From: Phytohabitans maris
Lineage (GTDB): Bacteria > Actinomycetota > Actinomycetes > Mycobacteriales > Micromonosporaceae
DNA: 64,000 nt
Direction: 5' to 3'
Assembly (NCBI RefSeq): GCF_031085175.1
Contig: NZ_JAVHUY010000025.1
Coordinates: 62,001-126,000 of the forward strand
The notes below the pieces were generated by a model, which was not told the DNA's origin, did no database searches, and worked only from the letters and a program-made list of their open reading frames with translations. The translations under genes and the position numbers were made by a program. Positions 34,355-42,313 of this stretch are shown here, in pieces. Position 1 is the stretch's first letter; every line of letters starts with the position of its first letter.

Positions 34355-35416
34355 TCACTGAGTCTGATGGCTCGCTCGCAAGCTCACTCGCTCGCCGCGC
34401 AGGCGGGGCTGGTCGGCGCAGATCTTCTTGAGCAGCGCGACGATCGGGCGCAGGTGGTTGGGGCGGGGGTTGGCCGTCGTCACGTGCACCTCCAGCGTCA
34501 GCCGCTCGGTCTCGTGGTGCAGCGGCACCCACTTGGAGTGATCCACGCCCGCGCCGCCGAAGCGCATGCCGGGCTTGTAGATGAGCGCGATGTCCGAGGG
34601 GGCGAGCACGAGCGGGCCGGGCAGGCCGCACTCGTGCAGCAGGGCGACCCGCTCGATGACGCTGCCGATCTCGTACGTGGCGCTGGCCACCCGCCGCTCC
34701 TCGCCCGGGTCGGCGATCCGGTGGCCGGCGATCCGCTTCTCCAGCAGGATGCGGGCGCGCGAGTCCTTGGGCGGGACGTGCGCGACGCTGCGTACGAACT
34801 CGGCCAGCGGCATCGCGTCGCCCGGGTAGTCGGCCGGGACGAGCACTTCGAGCTGTGACTCGTACAGCAGGTCGGACTGGAGCTCGTCGCGAAACTCGGC
34901 CGGCGGCGGCTGGCCGATCGCCAGGTGGTACGTGCCGGTGGTGAGCGGCCAGAATGCCTGGTCGAAGAAGGACTCGGTGCCCCGGTCGCTCTGCTGAAGC
35001 TCCTCGATGCCGACCTTCTCCTCACCGGGCGGGTACTGGGCGAGCGTCTCCACGTAGAGCGTCTTGACGATCGTGGCGTGGTGCGGGAGGCAGACCAGCC
35101 GGGTCACGTCCGACTCGGCGAGGCGGCCGCGCTCTTCCTGGTACAGGCTCCGGATCCGTTCGCAGAAGCGCAGGAAGCGGCGGCCGCGCACGGTCAGCTC
35201 GGCCTTGCCGCGCGGGCCGACGCCCTCGCGTAGCGCGGGCCGCCCCAGCCACCTGTTGATCTTCAGGAGGATGGTGCGCACGCCCTCGACGGTGATGTGC
35301 TCGTCGTACCGGTCGGCGAGCAGCCGCACGGCACGCTGCCGGGTGCCGGCCTCCACCACCGCCATGAAGACGGCGCAGTCCCACTCGTCGGGCGCGCGGT
35401 CCCTCACCTTTCCCAC
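34355..35416 (-). CDS. Putative LysR-like transcriptional regulator
   Basis: A 353-aa protein. The N-terminus (DEWDCAVFMAVVEAG, then a recognition-like RTILLKINRWLGRPALREG and RGRRFLRFCERIRSLYQEE) follows the pattern of a LysR winged HTH with its linker helix. The rest (VTRLVCLPHHATIVKTLYVETLAQYPPG onward) resembles the two-lobed effector domain but is divergent, with an LYESQLEVLVPADYPG strand. No cognate target is obvious. The GTG at 35416 or the one at 35407 could be the start. The C-terminal codons (GERVSLRASHQTQ) overlap the GCTCGCTCGC repeat. It converges with the lutC gene end. Confidence 0.55.
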   Translation of the reverse strand: MGKVRDRAPDEWDCAVFMAVVEAGTRQRAVRLLADRYDEHITVEGVRTILLKINRWLGRPALREGVGPRGKAELTVRGRRFLRFCERIRSLYQEERGRLAESDVTRLVCLPHHATIVKTLYVETLAQYPPGEEKVGIEELQQSDRGTESFFDQAFWPLTTGTYHLAIGQPPPAEFRDELQSDLLYESQLEVLVPADYPGDAMPLAEFVRSVAHVPPKDSRARILLEKRIAGHRIADPGEERRVASATYEIGSVIERVALLHECGLPGPLVLAPSDIALIYKPGMRFGGAGVDHSKWVPLHHETERLTLEVHVTTANPRPNHLRPIVALLKKICADQPRLRGERVSLRASHQTQ

Positions 35417-35595
35417 AGCGGAAAGTTACGGCCCACCGGCCGTCCGGTTACGTGATTTGCGGTACGGCGGCGTGGCAATCGGCAAGTGGAGCTTGGCGCG
35501 CACAACAAATAGTTCTTCCGATCTTGGTCGAACGACGCCGGTCGGCCCCGCCGAAAACCGGCCGGGGCGATCACCACGGAAGGTACAAAACGGAT

Positions 35596-36936
35596 GTGTT
35601 CGCCCGGCCGAGCTGGCACTCGCTCATCTTCTACGTCGGGGCCGCCAACCTTGCCCGCACGCTGCTCGCGCGCGGTCACGGCGACCCCGAGCCGCACGCG
35701 CACATCGGCGTGTACACCCTCTGCGCCGCGCTCGCCGTGCTCGTCTCCCGGCTGGTCGAGCGGGCCCGCAGCGCGCTCACCTCCCGGGTCTGTAGCGCCA
35801 GCCTCGGCCTGACCGGGCTGCTCTACGCGACGCTGCACGGCGGGGTACACCCGTGGGCACCGGTACCGGCGGCGGCGCTGCTGCTCGCGGCCGTGTGCGC
35901 GGGCGAGATCGGGTACCGGCTGCGTGGCACCCGCCGCCCGGCCTGGCACTCGGTGATCTTCTTCGTCGCCTCGGCCGGCGTCGCCCGCACGGTGCTGGTC
36001 GTGTACGGCGCGGGCCTGCCCCTGCTCGTCCACGCCGGCGCGTACCTGCTCTGCCTGCTCTTCGCGCTGCTGGCGGCGGGTGCCATGCGGCGGGTGGAGA
36101 GCCCGCTGACGCCCCGGGTGCACAGCGGCAGCCTCGGCCTGACCGGGCTGCTGCTGGCGGCCGCGCACGCGGACAGCCCGGTGCACGCGCCGGTCGCGAT
36201 CACCGCGCTGGTGCTCGGCGCGACCTGTGTCGGGGAGCTGGCCTACCGGCGCCGCAGCGTCTCGCGCGGCTCAGGCCGGGACCGGGTGGCCGTGGTAGCC
36301 GGCCACGTGCTCGACCAACGCGATCAGCACGAGCTTGCCGGACTGCCGCTGCCGTACGTCGCAGAGCACCACGGGCACGTCGCGGTCGAGGTCGAGCGCC
36401 TGCCGCACCGCCTCGGAGGTGTAGCGCCGGGCGCCGTCGAAGCAGTTGACCCCCACGACGAACGGGATGCCGGCCCGCTCGAAGTAGTCGACCGAGGGGA
36501 AGCTGTCGGCGAGCCGGCGGGTGTCGGCGAGCACCACCGCGCCGAGCGCCCCGTACGCGAGCTCGTCCCAGAGGAACCAGAAGCGGTCCTGCCCCGGCGT
36601 ACCGAACAGGTACACCTGGAGGTCCTCGTTGATGGTGATCCGGCCGAAGTCCATCGCGACCGTGGTGGTGCGCTTGCCCTCCACGCCGACCAGGCTGTCG
36701 GTCTCGACGCCGGCGTGGGTGAGGACCTCCTCGGTGTGCAGGGGCCGGATCTCGCTCACCGCACCCACCAAAGTGGATTTGCCGGCGCCGAAACCGCCCG
36801 CGATGAGGATCTTCAACGCGAGCGGAATCTGCCGATCGGCATCGAGGTCAGAGTGCCCGGAGTCCATTCACCACCGCCTGGAGGACGTCGTCTTCGGGGA
36901 AGTGGGCCGCCGTGGACGGCTCGTACATCGCGATGA
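35596..36936 (+). CDS. Membrane protein with internal duplication; no normal stop, frame runs antisense to the conservon GTPase
   Basis: GTG 35596 opens a frame whose first 225 codons form two repeats of about 110 residues: R-x-SWHSLIFYV...GEIGYRLRG and RPAWHSVIFFV...GELAYRRR. Each contains four hydrophobic segments and the shared SLGLTGLL motif, so it is an eight-helix tandem-repeat membrane protein. After 36270 the frame continues 222 codons into the antisense of the GTPase gene, with arginine/glutamate-rich translation, and stops only at 36936. The +1 frame has TAG at 36296, so a one-base indel near 36240-36290 would end it normally. No family is recognised. An upstream in-frame ATG is at 35452. 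Confidence 0.6.
   Translation: MFARPSWHSLIFYVGAANLARTLLARGHGDPEPHAHIGVYTLCAALAVLVSRLVERARSALTSRVCSASLGLTGLLYATLHGGVHPWAPVPAAALLLAAVCAGEIGYRLRGTRRPAWHSVIFFVASAGVARTVLVVYGAGLPLLVHAGAYLLCLLFALLAAGAMRRVESPLTPRVHSGSLGLTGLLLAAAHADSPVHAPVAITALVLGATCVGELAYRRRSVSRGSGRDRVAVVAGHVLDQRDQHELAGLPLPYVAEHHGHVAVEVERLPHRLGGVAPGAVEAVDPHDERDAGPLEVVDRGEAVGEPAGVGEHHRAERPVRELVPEEPEAVLPRRTEQVHLEVLVDGDPAEVHRDRGGALALHADQAVGLDAGVGEDLLGVQGPDLAHRTHQSGFAGAETARDEDLQRERNLPIGIEVRVPGVHSPPPGGRRLRGSGPPWTARTSR
36271..36867 (-). CDS. Conservon-type small GTPase (CvnD-like)
   Basis: A 198-aa Ras-like GTPase, last gene of the conservon. G1 P-loop GGFGAGKSTLVG lies near residue 24, G3 equivalent LFGTPGQDRFWF near 88, and VGVNCFDGA supplies the NKxD-like base site in divergent form. 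Such proteins act downstream of NIT-HAMP kinases in actinobacteria. Start ATG 36867 overlaps the DUF742 gene by 20 bases. The opposite strand is fully open through this gene (see the membrane protein entry). Confidence 0.93.
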   Translation of the reverse strand: MDSGHSDLDADRQIPLALKILIAGGFGAGKSTLVGAVSEIRPLHTEEVLTHAGVETDSLVGVEGKRTTTVAMDFGRITINEDLQVYLFGTPGQDRFWFLWDELAYGALGAVVLADTRRLADSFPSVDYFERAGIPFVVGVNCFDGARRYTSEAVRQALDLDRDVPVVLCDVRQRQSGKLVLIALVEHVAGYHGHPVPA

Positions 36937-37345
36937 GGCCGGCCGCCAGAAGGTCGCCGAGCAGCACCCGGACGACCCCGAGGACCAGGTTGAGCCCGGC
37001 GGACAGCTCGGCCACCGAGATCGGGTCTTCGGCCATCGCGAGGATCGCGCGGTGCTCAGGTTGCAGGTGTGCGGCGTCCGGCGAGCTCGCGGCGCCCGGT
37101 GCCGCGAGGACGAACGCCACGAGGTCGAACCCGCCCGTCACCGGCCGCACCCGGCCACCGGTCACCGTGTACGGACGGACTACCGGCCCGGCGTCGTCGT
37201 CGAGCCAGTCGTGCTGGGCCTCGGGGGCCGGCGACATCCGATCCGGGGAGCGCGGCGACGAGGGCGGACGGAGGCGGCCGTCCCCGGGGCCAACGGGCGC
37301 GGAGCGCCCGTCAGCCGGCAGAGCCCCGAAGGCCTCACCCCGCAT
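36848..37345 (-). CDS. DUF742 protein (CvnC-like)
   Basis: A 165-aa conservon subunit with a Pro-rich N-terminus and the DUF742 core: VVRPYTVTGGRVRP, LQPEHRAILAMAEDPISVAELSAGL and LLGDLLAAGLIAMYEP, a winged-helix-like fold thought to link the roadblock protein to the GTPase. The start overlaps the roadblock stop by eleven bases, and the end overlaps the GTPase start. Confidence 0.93.
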   Translation of the reverse strand: MRGEAFGALPADGRSAPVGPGDGRLRPPSSPRSPDRMSPAPEAQHDWLDDDAGPVVRPYTVTGGRVRPVTGGFDLVAFVLAAPGAASSPDAAHLQPEHRAILAMAEDPISVAELSAGLNLVLGVVRVLLGDLLAAGLIAMYEPSTAAHFPEDDVLQAVVNGLRAL

Positions 37346-37757
37346 CGGAGGGCACCGTCGGGTGGCGGCTGGGCGTGCTCATGTTTTGCCCCACCCGCGC
37401 GACCAGCATGGCCATCTCGTATGCGATCAAGCCAATGTCCGAGTCGATGCCGGCCAGCAGCGCCAGGCAGGCGCCCCGACCGGCGGCGGTGACGAAGAGG
37501 TACGCCCCTTCCATCTCGACCACCGTCTGGCGCACCGGCCCGGTCTCGAAGTGGCGGCTCGCCCCCCTGGCCAGGCTCTGGAAGCCGGCGGCCATGGCGG
37601 AGAGGTGCTCGGCGTCTTCCCGGGTCAGGCCGTGCGACGAGCCCATGAGCAGCCCGTCGGAGGAGAGCACGACGGCGTGGTGCGCGGACGGCACCCGCTC
37701 GATCAGGTCGTCGAGCAGCCAGTTGAGTCTTGCGGCCGGACTGGTCGTCGGCACCAC
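37335..37757 (-). CDS. Roadblock/LC7-domain protein (CvnB-like)
   Basis: A 140-aa MglB-like roadblock protein: helix LNWLLDDLIERVPSAHHAVVLSSDGLLMG followed by EDAEHLSAMAAGFQSLARG and the terminal GLIAYEMAMLVARVG. Roadblock proteins of this type regulate the GTPase of the same cluster. GTG 37757 shares one base with the TAG of the kinase (TAGTG), so expression is coupled. Confidence 0.95.
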   Translation of the reverse strand: MVPTTSPAARLNWLLDDLIERVPSAHHAVVLSSDGLLMGSSHGLTREDAEHLSAMAAGFQSLARGASRHFETGPVRQTVVEMEGAYLFVTAAGRGACLALLAGIDSDIGLIAYEMAMLVARVGQNMSTPSRHPTVPSDAG

Positions 37758-40687
37758 TACTCGGCTCCTTCCGGCTCGGCGGGCGGGGTGTTGTCGCGCG
37801 CGGCGCCGCCGTTCGCGCCGGACGGCGTGCCGTGCCCGTTGGCGTCCGCGGACGCCGGCTCGTCGCCGGCCGGACCGGGCTCGCGGGTGGGCAGGCCACC
37901 GCCGGTCTTGCGGAGCCGAAGCGCTTCGAGGCCGGTGCCGCGAGCGGGTCGATCACCGTTGTCGTCCACCGGCGGACCCTCGCCGGCCTTGCGGCGGGGC
38001 AGCCCGCCGGAGGTGGACCGGCGGGCGGCCGGCCCGTCCACTGTGGCGCCGCGCTTGCGCCGGGGCAGCCCGTCGATCACCTCGGGCGCCCCGCCGGCGT
38101 CGCCTCCGGAGGGCGGGGTCACGATCGCGCCCGGCGGCGGTGTCGCGGTGCCGCGGGCGAGCGGCCCGGGTGTGTCTGCACCACCCCGGCGGGCCAGCGG
38201 GACGGGACCGTCGACCGGCGGCTCCACCACCTGGCGCGTCGGCCGCATCGCGAGCGGCAGGAACTGCGTCTCGGTCGGGTCGGGTGCGGCCGGCCCGCGT
38301 CCGGCGAACGGCAGGGCGTCCGGGTCGCGGCGGGCCAGCGGCACCGGACCCGGCTCGCGGCGGGCCAGTGGCACCGGATCCGCGTCGCGCCGGGCCAGCG
38401 GCACGGCGCCCGGCTCGGGGCGGGGCGTCGGGATCGCGTCGGCGTCACGCCGGCCCCGGGCGGTACCCGCCTGGAGCGCGGACATCGTGGCCCGCGCCTG
38501 CTCGGCGGAGCGGGGCGGCGGCTCGGGGTCGACCCGGTCGAGCGTCAGCGGACCGGCCGGCTCGCCCCGGAGCTGGGGGGCCAGGCTCGCCTGCCGCACC
38601 CGCTTGGGCAGCCCGTCCGCCCCCGCGCTCGGCGTCGCGTCGGTCGGCTCCGCGTCGATCACCGGCGCCGGCACCAGTACCGGGCGGGCCACCGCCTCCA
38701 GCGAGCGGCGCGGCCCCGAGTCGACGCTGGCCAGGGCGCGGGCCCGGCGCATCCGCGGAGTCTCGCCGTTGGACGGTGCCGCCGGCAGCGCGGCCGGCTC
38801 GGGCGGCGGGGTGACCAGGTCCGGCGGGATGAGGACGATCGCGGTGATCCCGCCGTACGGCGAGTTGCGCAGCTGGATCTTCACGCCGTGGCGGGCGCCG
38901 AGCTGCGCCACCACGAAGAGGCCGAGCTGGGCGCTGTTGGCCGGGTCGAAGTCGGGCGGGCGGCTGAGCTTGCGGTTGGCCTCGCCGAGCAGCTCCGGCG
39001 TCATGCCGAGCCCGCGGTCCTCGATCTCGATCGCGTACCCGTTGGGGACCGAGGCGCCGGTCACCTGCACCTTCGTCTCCGGCGGCGAGTACGACGTCGC
39101 GTTTTCGATCAGCTCCGCGAGCAGGTGGATCATGTCGCCGACCGCACGCCCGGCGATGTTTGCCGGCTCGATCTTGGTGATCGCGACCCGGGAGTAGTCC
39201 TCCACTTCGGACACCCCGCCACGGATCACGTCGATCACGCCGACCGGGTTGCGCCAGCCGCGGCCGGGCGCCGAACCGGCGAGGATCACCAGGTCTTCGG
39301 CGTGCCGCCGCATGCGCGTCGCGAGGTGGTCGACCCGGAAGAGGTTTTCCAGCTCGTCCGGGTCGGTGCTGCGCCGCTCCATCGAGTCGAGCAGCGCGAG
39401 CTGGCGGTGCAGCAGCGCCTGGCTGCGCCGGGCGATGTTGAGGAACACCTCGTTGAAGCCCTGCCGCAGCGTGGCCTCGTCGACCGCGGCCTGCACCGCC
39501 GTACGCTGCGCCTCGGTGAACGCCCGCCCGAGCTGGCCGATCTCGTCGCTGCCGTACTCGAGAGGGGGTGCCTCCTCGGCGACGTCGACCTCCTCGCCGC
39601 GCCGCAGCCGGGCGACCACGCCGGGCAGCCGCCGGTCGGCAAGGTCCATCGCGCTCTCCCGCAGGCTGCTCAGGCGCCGGATCAGCGAACGCCCCACGCG
39701 CAGCGAGATGAGCAGGGACAGCGCGATGGCGGCGAGGCCGAGCAGGCCGGCGAGCGCGAGGCGGAGCAGCACACCGACCGCGACCGGAGTGGCCCGGTCG
39801 GCGAGCGCGTCCGAACTGGACAGCTCGAACTCGCGCAGCTGCAGGATGGCCGGCTCGTACGCGCTCTGCCACGCGGAGGCGGTGACCGACGGCGCCTGGC
39901 CGTCGCGGCCCTGCGCGATCACCCGATCTTCCAGCGAGCGGAGCCGGGTGAACGCCTCACCCTCGGTCATCCGCTGGTAGGCGATCCGCTCGGTGTCCGG
40001 GAGCGCGGGCAGGGCCTGGGCGAACAGGTAGCGGTGGGCGCCGATGATCTGCACGAGCTGGGCGTGCTCGCCGCCGGAGAACTTGCCGGCCGCGAACGCG
40101 CCGGCCAGCAGCGCGTCGGACTGCCCGAGCACCTCGCGGGCCCGGCCGAGCGAGGTGACCGCCCGCGCCTCGCGGTTGAGCTCCTCGTCGTCGACGTCCG
40201 CGATGATCTCGAAGACCCGGAACGCCCCGTCGACCACCCCGCTGTACAGCCCGAGCGCGCCGGCCTGGTCCATCTCCCGGCGGTCGATGAAGCCACGGCC
40301 GGTGGTGAGCAGGTCGAGCGAGGTGAAGAGCTGGTCGAGGTTGGTGCGGAGCCGCCCGTCGGCGGCGTCGCGCAGGTCGGGGTCGCCGGCCCGGCGGCGG
40401 AACTCGGTCACCGCGGCGTCGGTGCGGTTGCGCTGCTCGCTCAGTGCTGGCAGGTCGCCCTTGCCGGCGAGGTAGACGAGGGAGAGGCGCCGCTCACGCT
40501 GCAGCTCGGAAACCATGCTCTCGCCGGGACGGCCCACCTCGTCGAGGAACGTCTGCGCCGAGAGCAGGTTTAACGCCGGGCCCAGGGTCAGCGTCGTGGT
40601 GAATATCCAGAGCGCCAAAAGGGCGGCGAGGGGCACGGTGATCAGGGCGATAATCTTCGCGCGGATCGACCAGTCGCCTGTATTCAT
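37757..40687 (-). CDS. Nitrate/nitrite-sensing-domain histidine kinase-like protein (CvnA-like)
   Basis: A 976-aa membrane sensor starting the conservon. ATG 40687 has GAGGT upstream; in-frame codons before it are unlikely. A short cytoplasmic N-terminus and helix (ALITVPLAALLALWIF), an extracellular NIT domain (about residues 50-300), a second helix (LLRLALAGLLGLAAIALSLLIS), HAMP, and an HATPase_c domain with HLLAELIENATSYSP and DRGLGM follow. No phospho-acceptor His box is clear, as is usual for conservon kinases. The last 300 residues are a Pro/Arg/Gly-rich disordered tail with DRxARG-type repeats. Signals are passed to the roadblock, DUF742 and GTPase genes behind. Confidence 0.93.
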   Translation of the reverse strand: MNTGDWSIRAKIIALITVPLAALLALWIFTTTLTLGPALNLLSAQTFLDEVGRPGESMVSELQRERRLSLVYLAGKGDLPALSEQRNRTDAAVTEFRRRAGDPDLRDAADGRLRTNLDQLFTSLDLLTTGRGFIDRREMDQAGALGLYSGVVDGAFRVFEIIADVDDEELNREARAVTSLGRAREVLGQSDALLAGAFAAGKFSGGEHAQLVQIIGAHRYLFAQALPALPDTERIAYQRMTEGEAFTRLRSLEDRVIAQGRDGQAPSVTASAWQSAYEPAILQLREFELSSSDALADRATPVAVGVLLRLALAGLLGLAAIALSLLISLRVGRSLIRRLSSLRESAMDLADRRLPGVVARLRRGEEVDVAEEAPPLEYGSDEIGQLGRAFTEAQRTAVQAAVDEATLRQGFNEVFLNIARRSQALLHRQLALLDSMERRSTDPDELENLFRVDHLATRMRRHAEDLVILAGSAPGRGWRNPVGVIDVIRGGVSEVEDYSRVAITKIEPANIAGRAVGDMIHLLAELIENATSYSPPETKVQVTGASVPNGYAIEIEDRGLGMTPELLGEANRKLSRPPDFDPANSAQLGLFVVAQLGARHGVKIQLRNSPYGGITAIVLIPPDLVTPPPEPAALPAAPSNGETPRMRRARALASVDSGPRRSLEAVARPVLVPAPVIDAEPTDATPSAGADGLPKRVRQASLAPQLRGEPAGPLTLDRVDPEPPPRSAEQARATMSALQAGTARGRRDADAIPTPRPEPGAVPLARRDADPVPLARREPGPVPLARRDPDALPFAGRGPAAPDPTETQFLPLAMRPTRQVVEPPVDGPVPLARRGGADTPGPLARGTATPPPGAIVTPPSGGDAGGAPEVIDGLPRRKRGATVDGPAARRSTSGGLPRRKAGEGPPVDDNGDRPARGTGLEALRLRKTGGGLPTREPGPAGDEPASADANGHGTPSGANGGAARDNTPPAEPEGAE

Positions 40688-40876
40688 GAGACCTCGCCCG
40701 TCGGGGTACGGTACGGCAGCCTTGGGCAGGATACATTGCCACCGCAAGTACCAAGGCGCCCTATCTCACGCGAAAAAGGGCACTGGGGCGTTCACCACCC
40801 GCTCGGGGGATGTACGCACGGAGTTTTTGTTCCGTGCGGGGATTGTCGATCATGGTTGAGCGGGAACTACTACCGC

Positions 40877-41503
40877 ATGTCAGCCACGCAGATCGTTGTC
40901 ACCGTCATCGTCGTGCTCGCGGTGCTGGCCGCCGCGGGTGCCGGCTGGATGCTGTACCGCCGGTGGTCCCTGCGTCACCGGTTCGGCCCCGAGTACGACC
41001 GCCTCGTCGCCGAGCGCGCGGGCCGGTCGGCCGCCGAGCGGGAGCTCCGCGAGCGCGAGCGCCGCCACGCCGAACTGGACCGCAGGCCGCTGCGCCCCGA
41101 GTCCCGCGCCCGCTACGCGGCGCAGTGGGAGGAGATCCAGATCCGCTTCGTCGAGTCGCCGGTCGAGGCCGTGAACGCCGCCGAGGACCTGGTCGGCCGG
41201 ATGGCCGCCGAGCGCGGCTACCCCGCGGGCGACTTCGAGGAGCAGGCCGCGTACCTGTCCGTCGAGCACGCCCGCTCGCTGGACCACTACCGCCGGGCCC
41301 ACGCGGTCCGCGAGGCGGTGGACCGCGGCGAGAGCGACACCGAGCGGCTGCGCGAGGCGCTCGTGCACTACCGCGAGATGGTCACCGAGCTGCTCGGCAG
41401 CGAGCCCATCCCGACCGCCGCGCGGCCCGAGGCCGAGGCCCACGAGCGCATCCCCGCCGCGGAGCGGCGCGAGACCGGCGGCCGTTACGAGACGAGCCGG
41501 TAA
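40877..41503 (+). CDS. Membrane-anchored coiled protein of unknown function
   Basis: A 208-aa protein with one N-terminal transmembrane helix (IVVTVIVVLAVLAAAGAGWML) followed by a charged, highly helical cytoplasmic region (ERELRERERRHAELDRR). The central WEEIQIRFVESPVEAVNAAEDLVGRMAA block recurs in the next gene as WREVQLRFVDDPAAAAREANLLV, so the two proteins share a domain. ATG 40877 is the natural start (the frame is open back to 40736). It is divergent from the conservon kinase and 13 bp from the following gene. Function unknown. Confidence 0.8.
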   Translation: MSATQIVVTVIVVLAVLAAAGAGWMLYRRWSLRHRFGPEYDRLVAERAGRSAAERELRERERRHAELDRRPLRPESRARYAAQWEEIQIRFVESPVEAVNAAEDLVGRMAAERGYPAGDFEEQAAYLSVEHARSLDHYRRAHAVREAVDRGESDTERLREALVHYREMVTELLGSEPIPTAARPEAEAHERIPAAERRETGGRYETSR

Positions 41504-41515
41504 AGGAGGCACATC

Positions 41516-42187
41516 ATGGCGAACCAGCAGACCGAGCGGGTCACCTCCGAGCCGGTACCGGTGCCACCCGCCGCCGACGACACGGACCGGGAGCGCGACG
41601 CGGCCGAGGACGTCACCGACCGGGTGCCGGACGACGGGCTCGACGACCGCGGCACGTTCGACGACCCGGTGCTCGCCGGCGAGCGGACCGACCCGGACGA
41701 CCTCACGGCGGTGACCCCCCGCCCGCCCGAGTTTCACGAGCCGGAACCGCAGCGGACCGCGTTCGGCGCGGCCACCGTCGGCGGTGCGGCCGCCGCGGCG
41801 GCACAGGCCGGCCCTTCCCATGACGTCCGCGACAGCGCCGAAGCGGAGGACGCCGCCGGCGACGCCGAGCAGGCGGCCGAGCAGCCCGAGACGGCGGCGG
41901 CGGTCGACGCGCCGGCCGTCGAGGAGCCGATCGCCGGCCTCTGGGGCGAGCAGACCGCCCAGGGCTACCGGGACCGCTGGCGCGAGGTCCAGCTCCGCTT
42001 CGTCGACGACCCGGCAGCCGCGGCGCGGGAGGCGAACCTGCTGGTCGAGGAGGCCGTCGGCGCCCTCACCGCGGAGCTGTCCCGGCAGACGAAGGCGCTC
42101 GGCGGCTGGTCCGGTGAGGACACCGAAGAACTGCGCGCGGTCGTCCGCCGCCACCGCGACTTCCTCGACCGGCTCCTCGGGCTTTAA
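41516..42187 (+). CDS. Acidic cytoplasmic partner of the preceding protein
   Basis: A 223-aa very acidic protein. Residues 1-130 are a Pro/Glu/Asp/Ala-rich disordered stretch, then a C-terminal helical domain (YRDRWREVQLRFVDDPAAAAREANLLVEEAVGAL) that is homologous to the middle of the upstream gene. AAGGAGG precedes the ATG by eight bases. The pair probably arose by duplication and may form a complex. No known family is recognised. Confidence 0.8.
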   Translation: MANQQTERVTSEPVPVPPAADDTDRERDAAEDVTDRVPDDGLDDRGTFDDPVLAGERTDPDDLTAVTPRPPEFHEPEPQRTAFGAATVGGAAAAAAQAGPSHDVRDSAEAEDAAGDAEQAAEQPETAAAVDAPAVEEPIAGLWGEQTAQGYRDRWREVQLRFVDDPAAAAREANLLVEEAVGALTAELSRQTKALGGWSGEDTEELRAVVRRHRDFLDRLLGL

Positions 42188-42261
42188 CTACTTCATTCGC
42201 ACCCCACGGCCGCGCGGATTGCTCGATGCGAGCTATCTGACAGTGACCAGTCCATCGCACG

Positions 42262-42313
42262 TCGGGATTCCGAACGCCTGGCATCACCTCGCACCGGGCG
42301 GAAGGAATCCCGA
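42262..42313 (+). promoter_or_regulatory. Hairpin covering the RBS and start codon of the DUF4331 gene
   Basis: TCGGGATTCC (42262-42271) pairs perfectly with GGAATCCCGA (42304-42313). The 3' arm contains the SD-like GGAA and the A of the ATG at 42313. In mRNA this stem would hide the ribosome binding site and could act as a translational switch. Confidence 0.6.
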
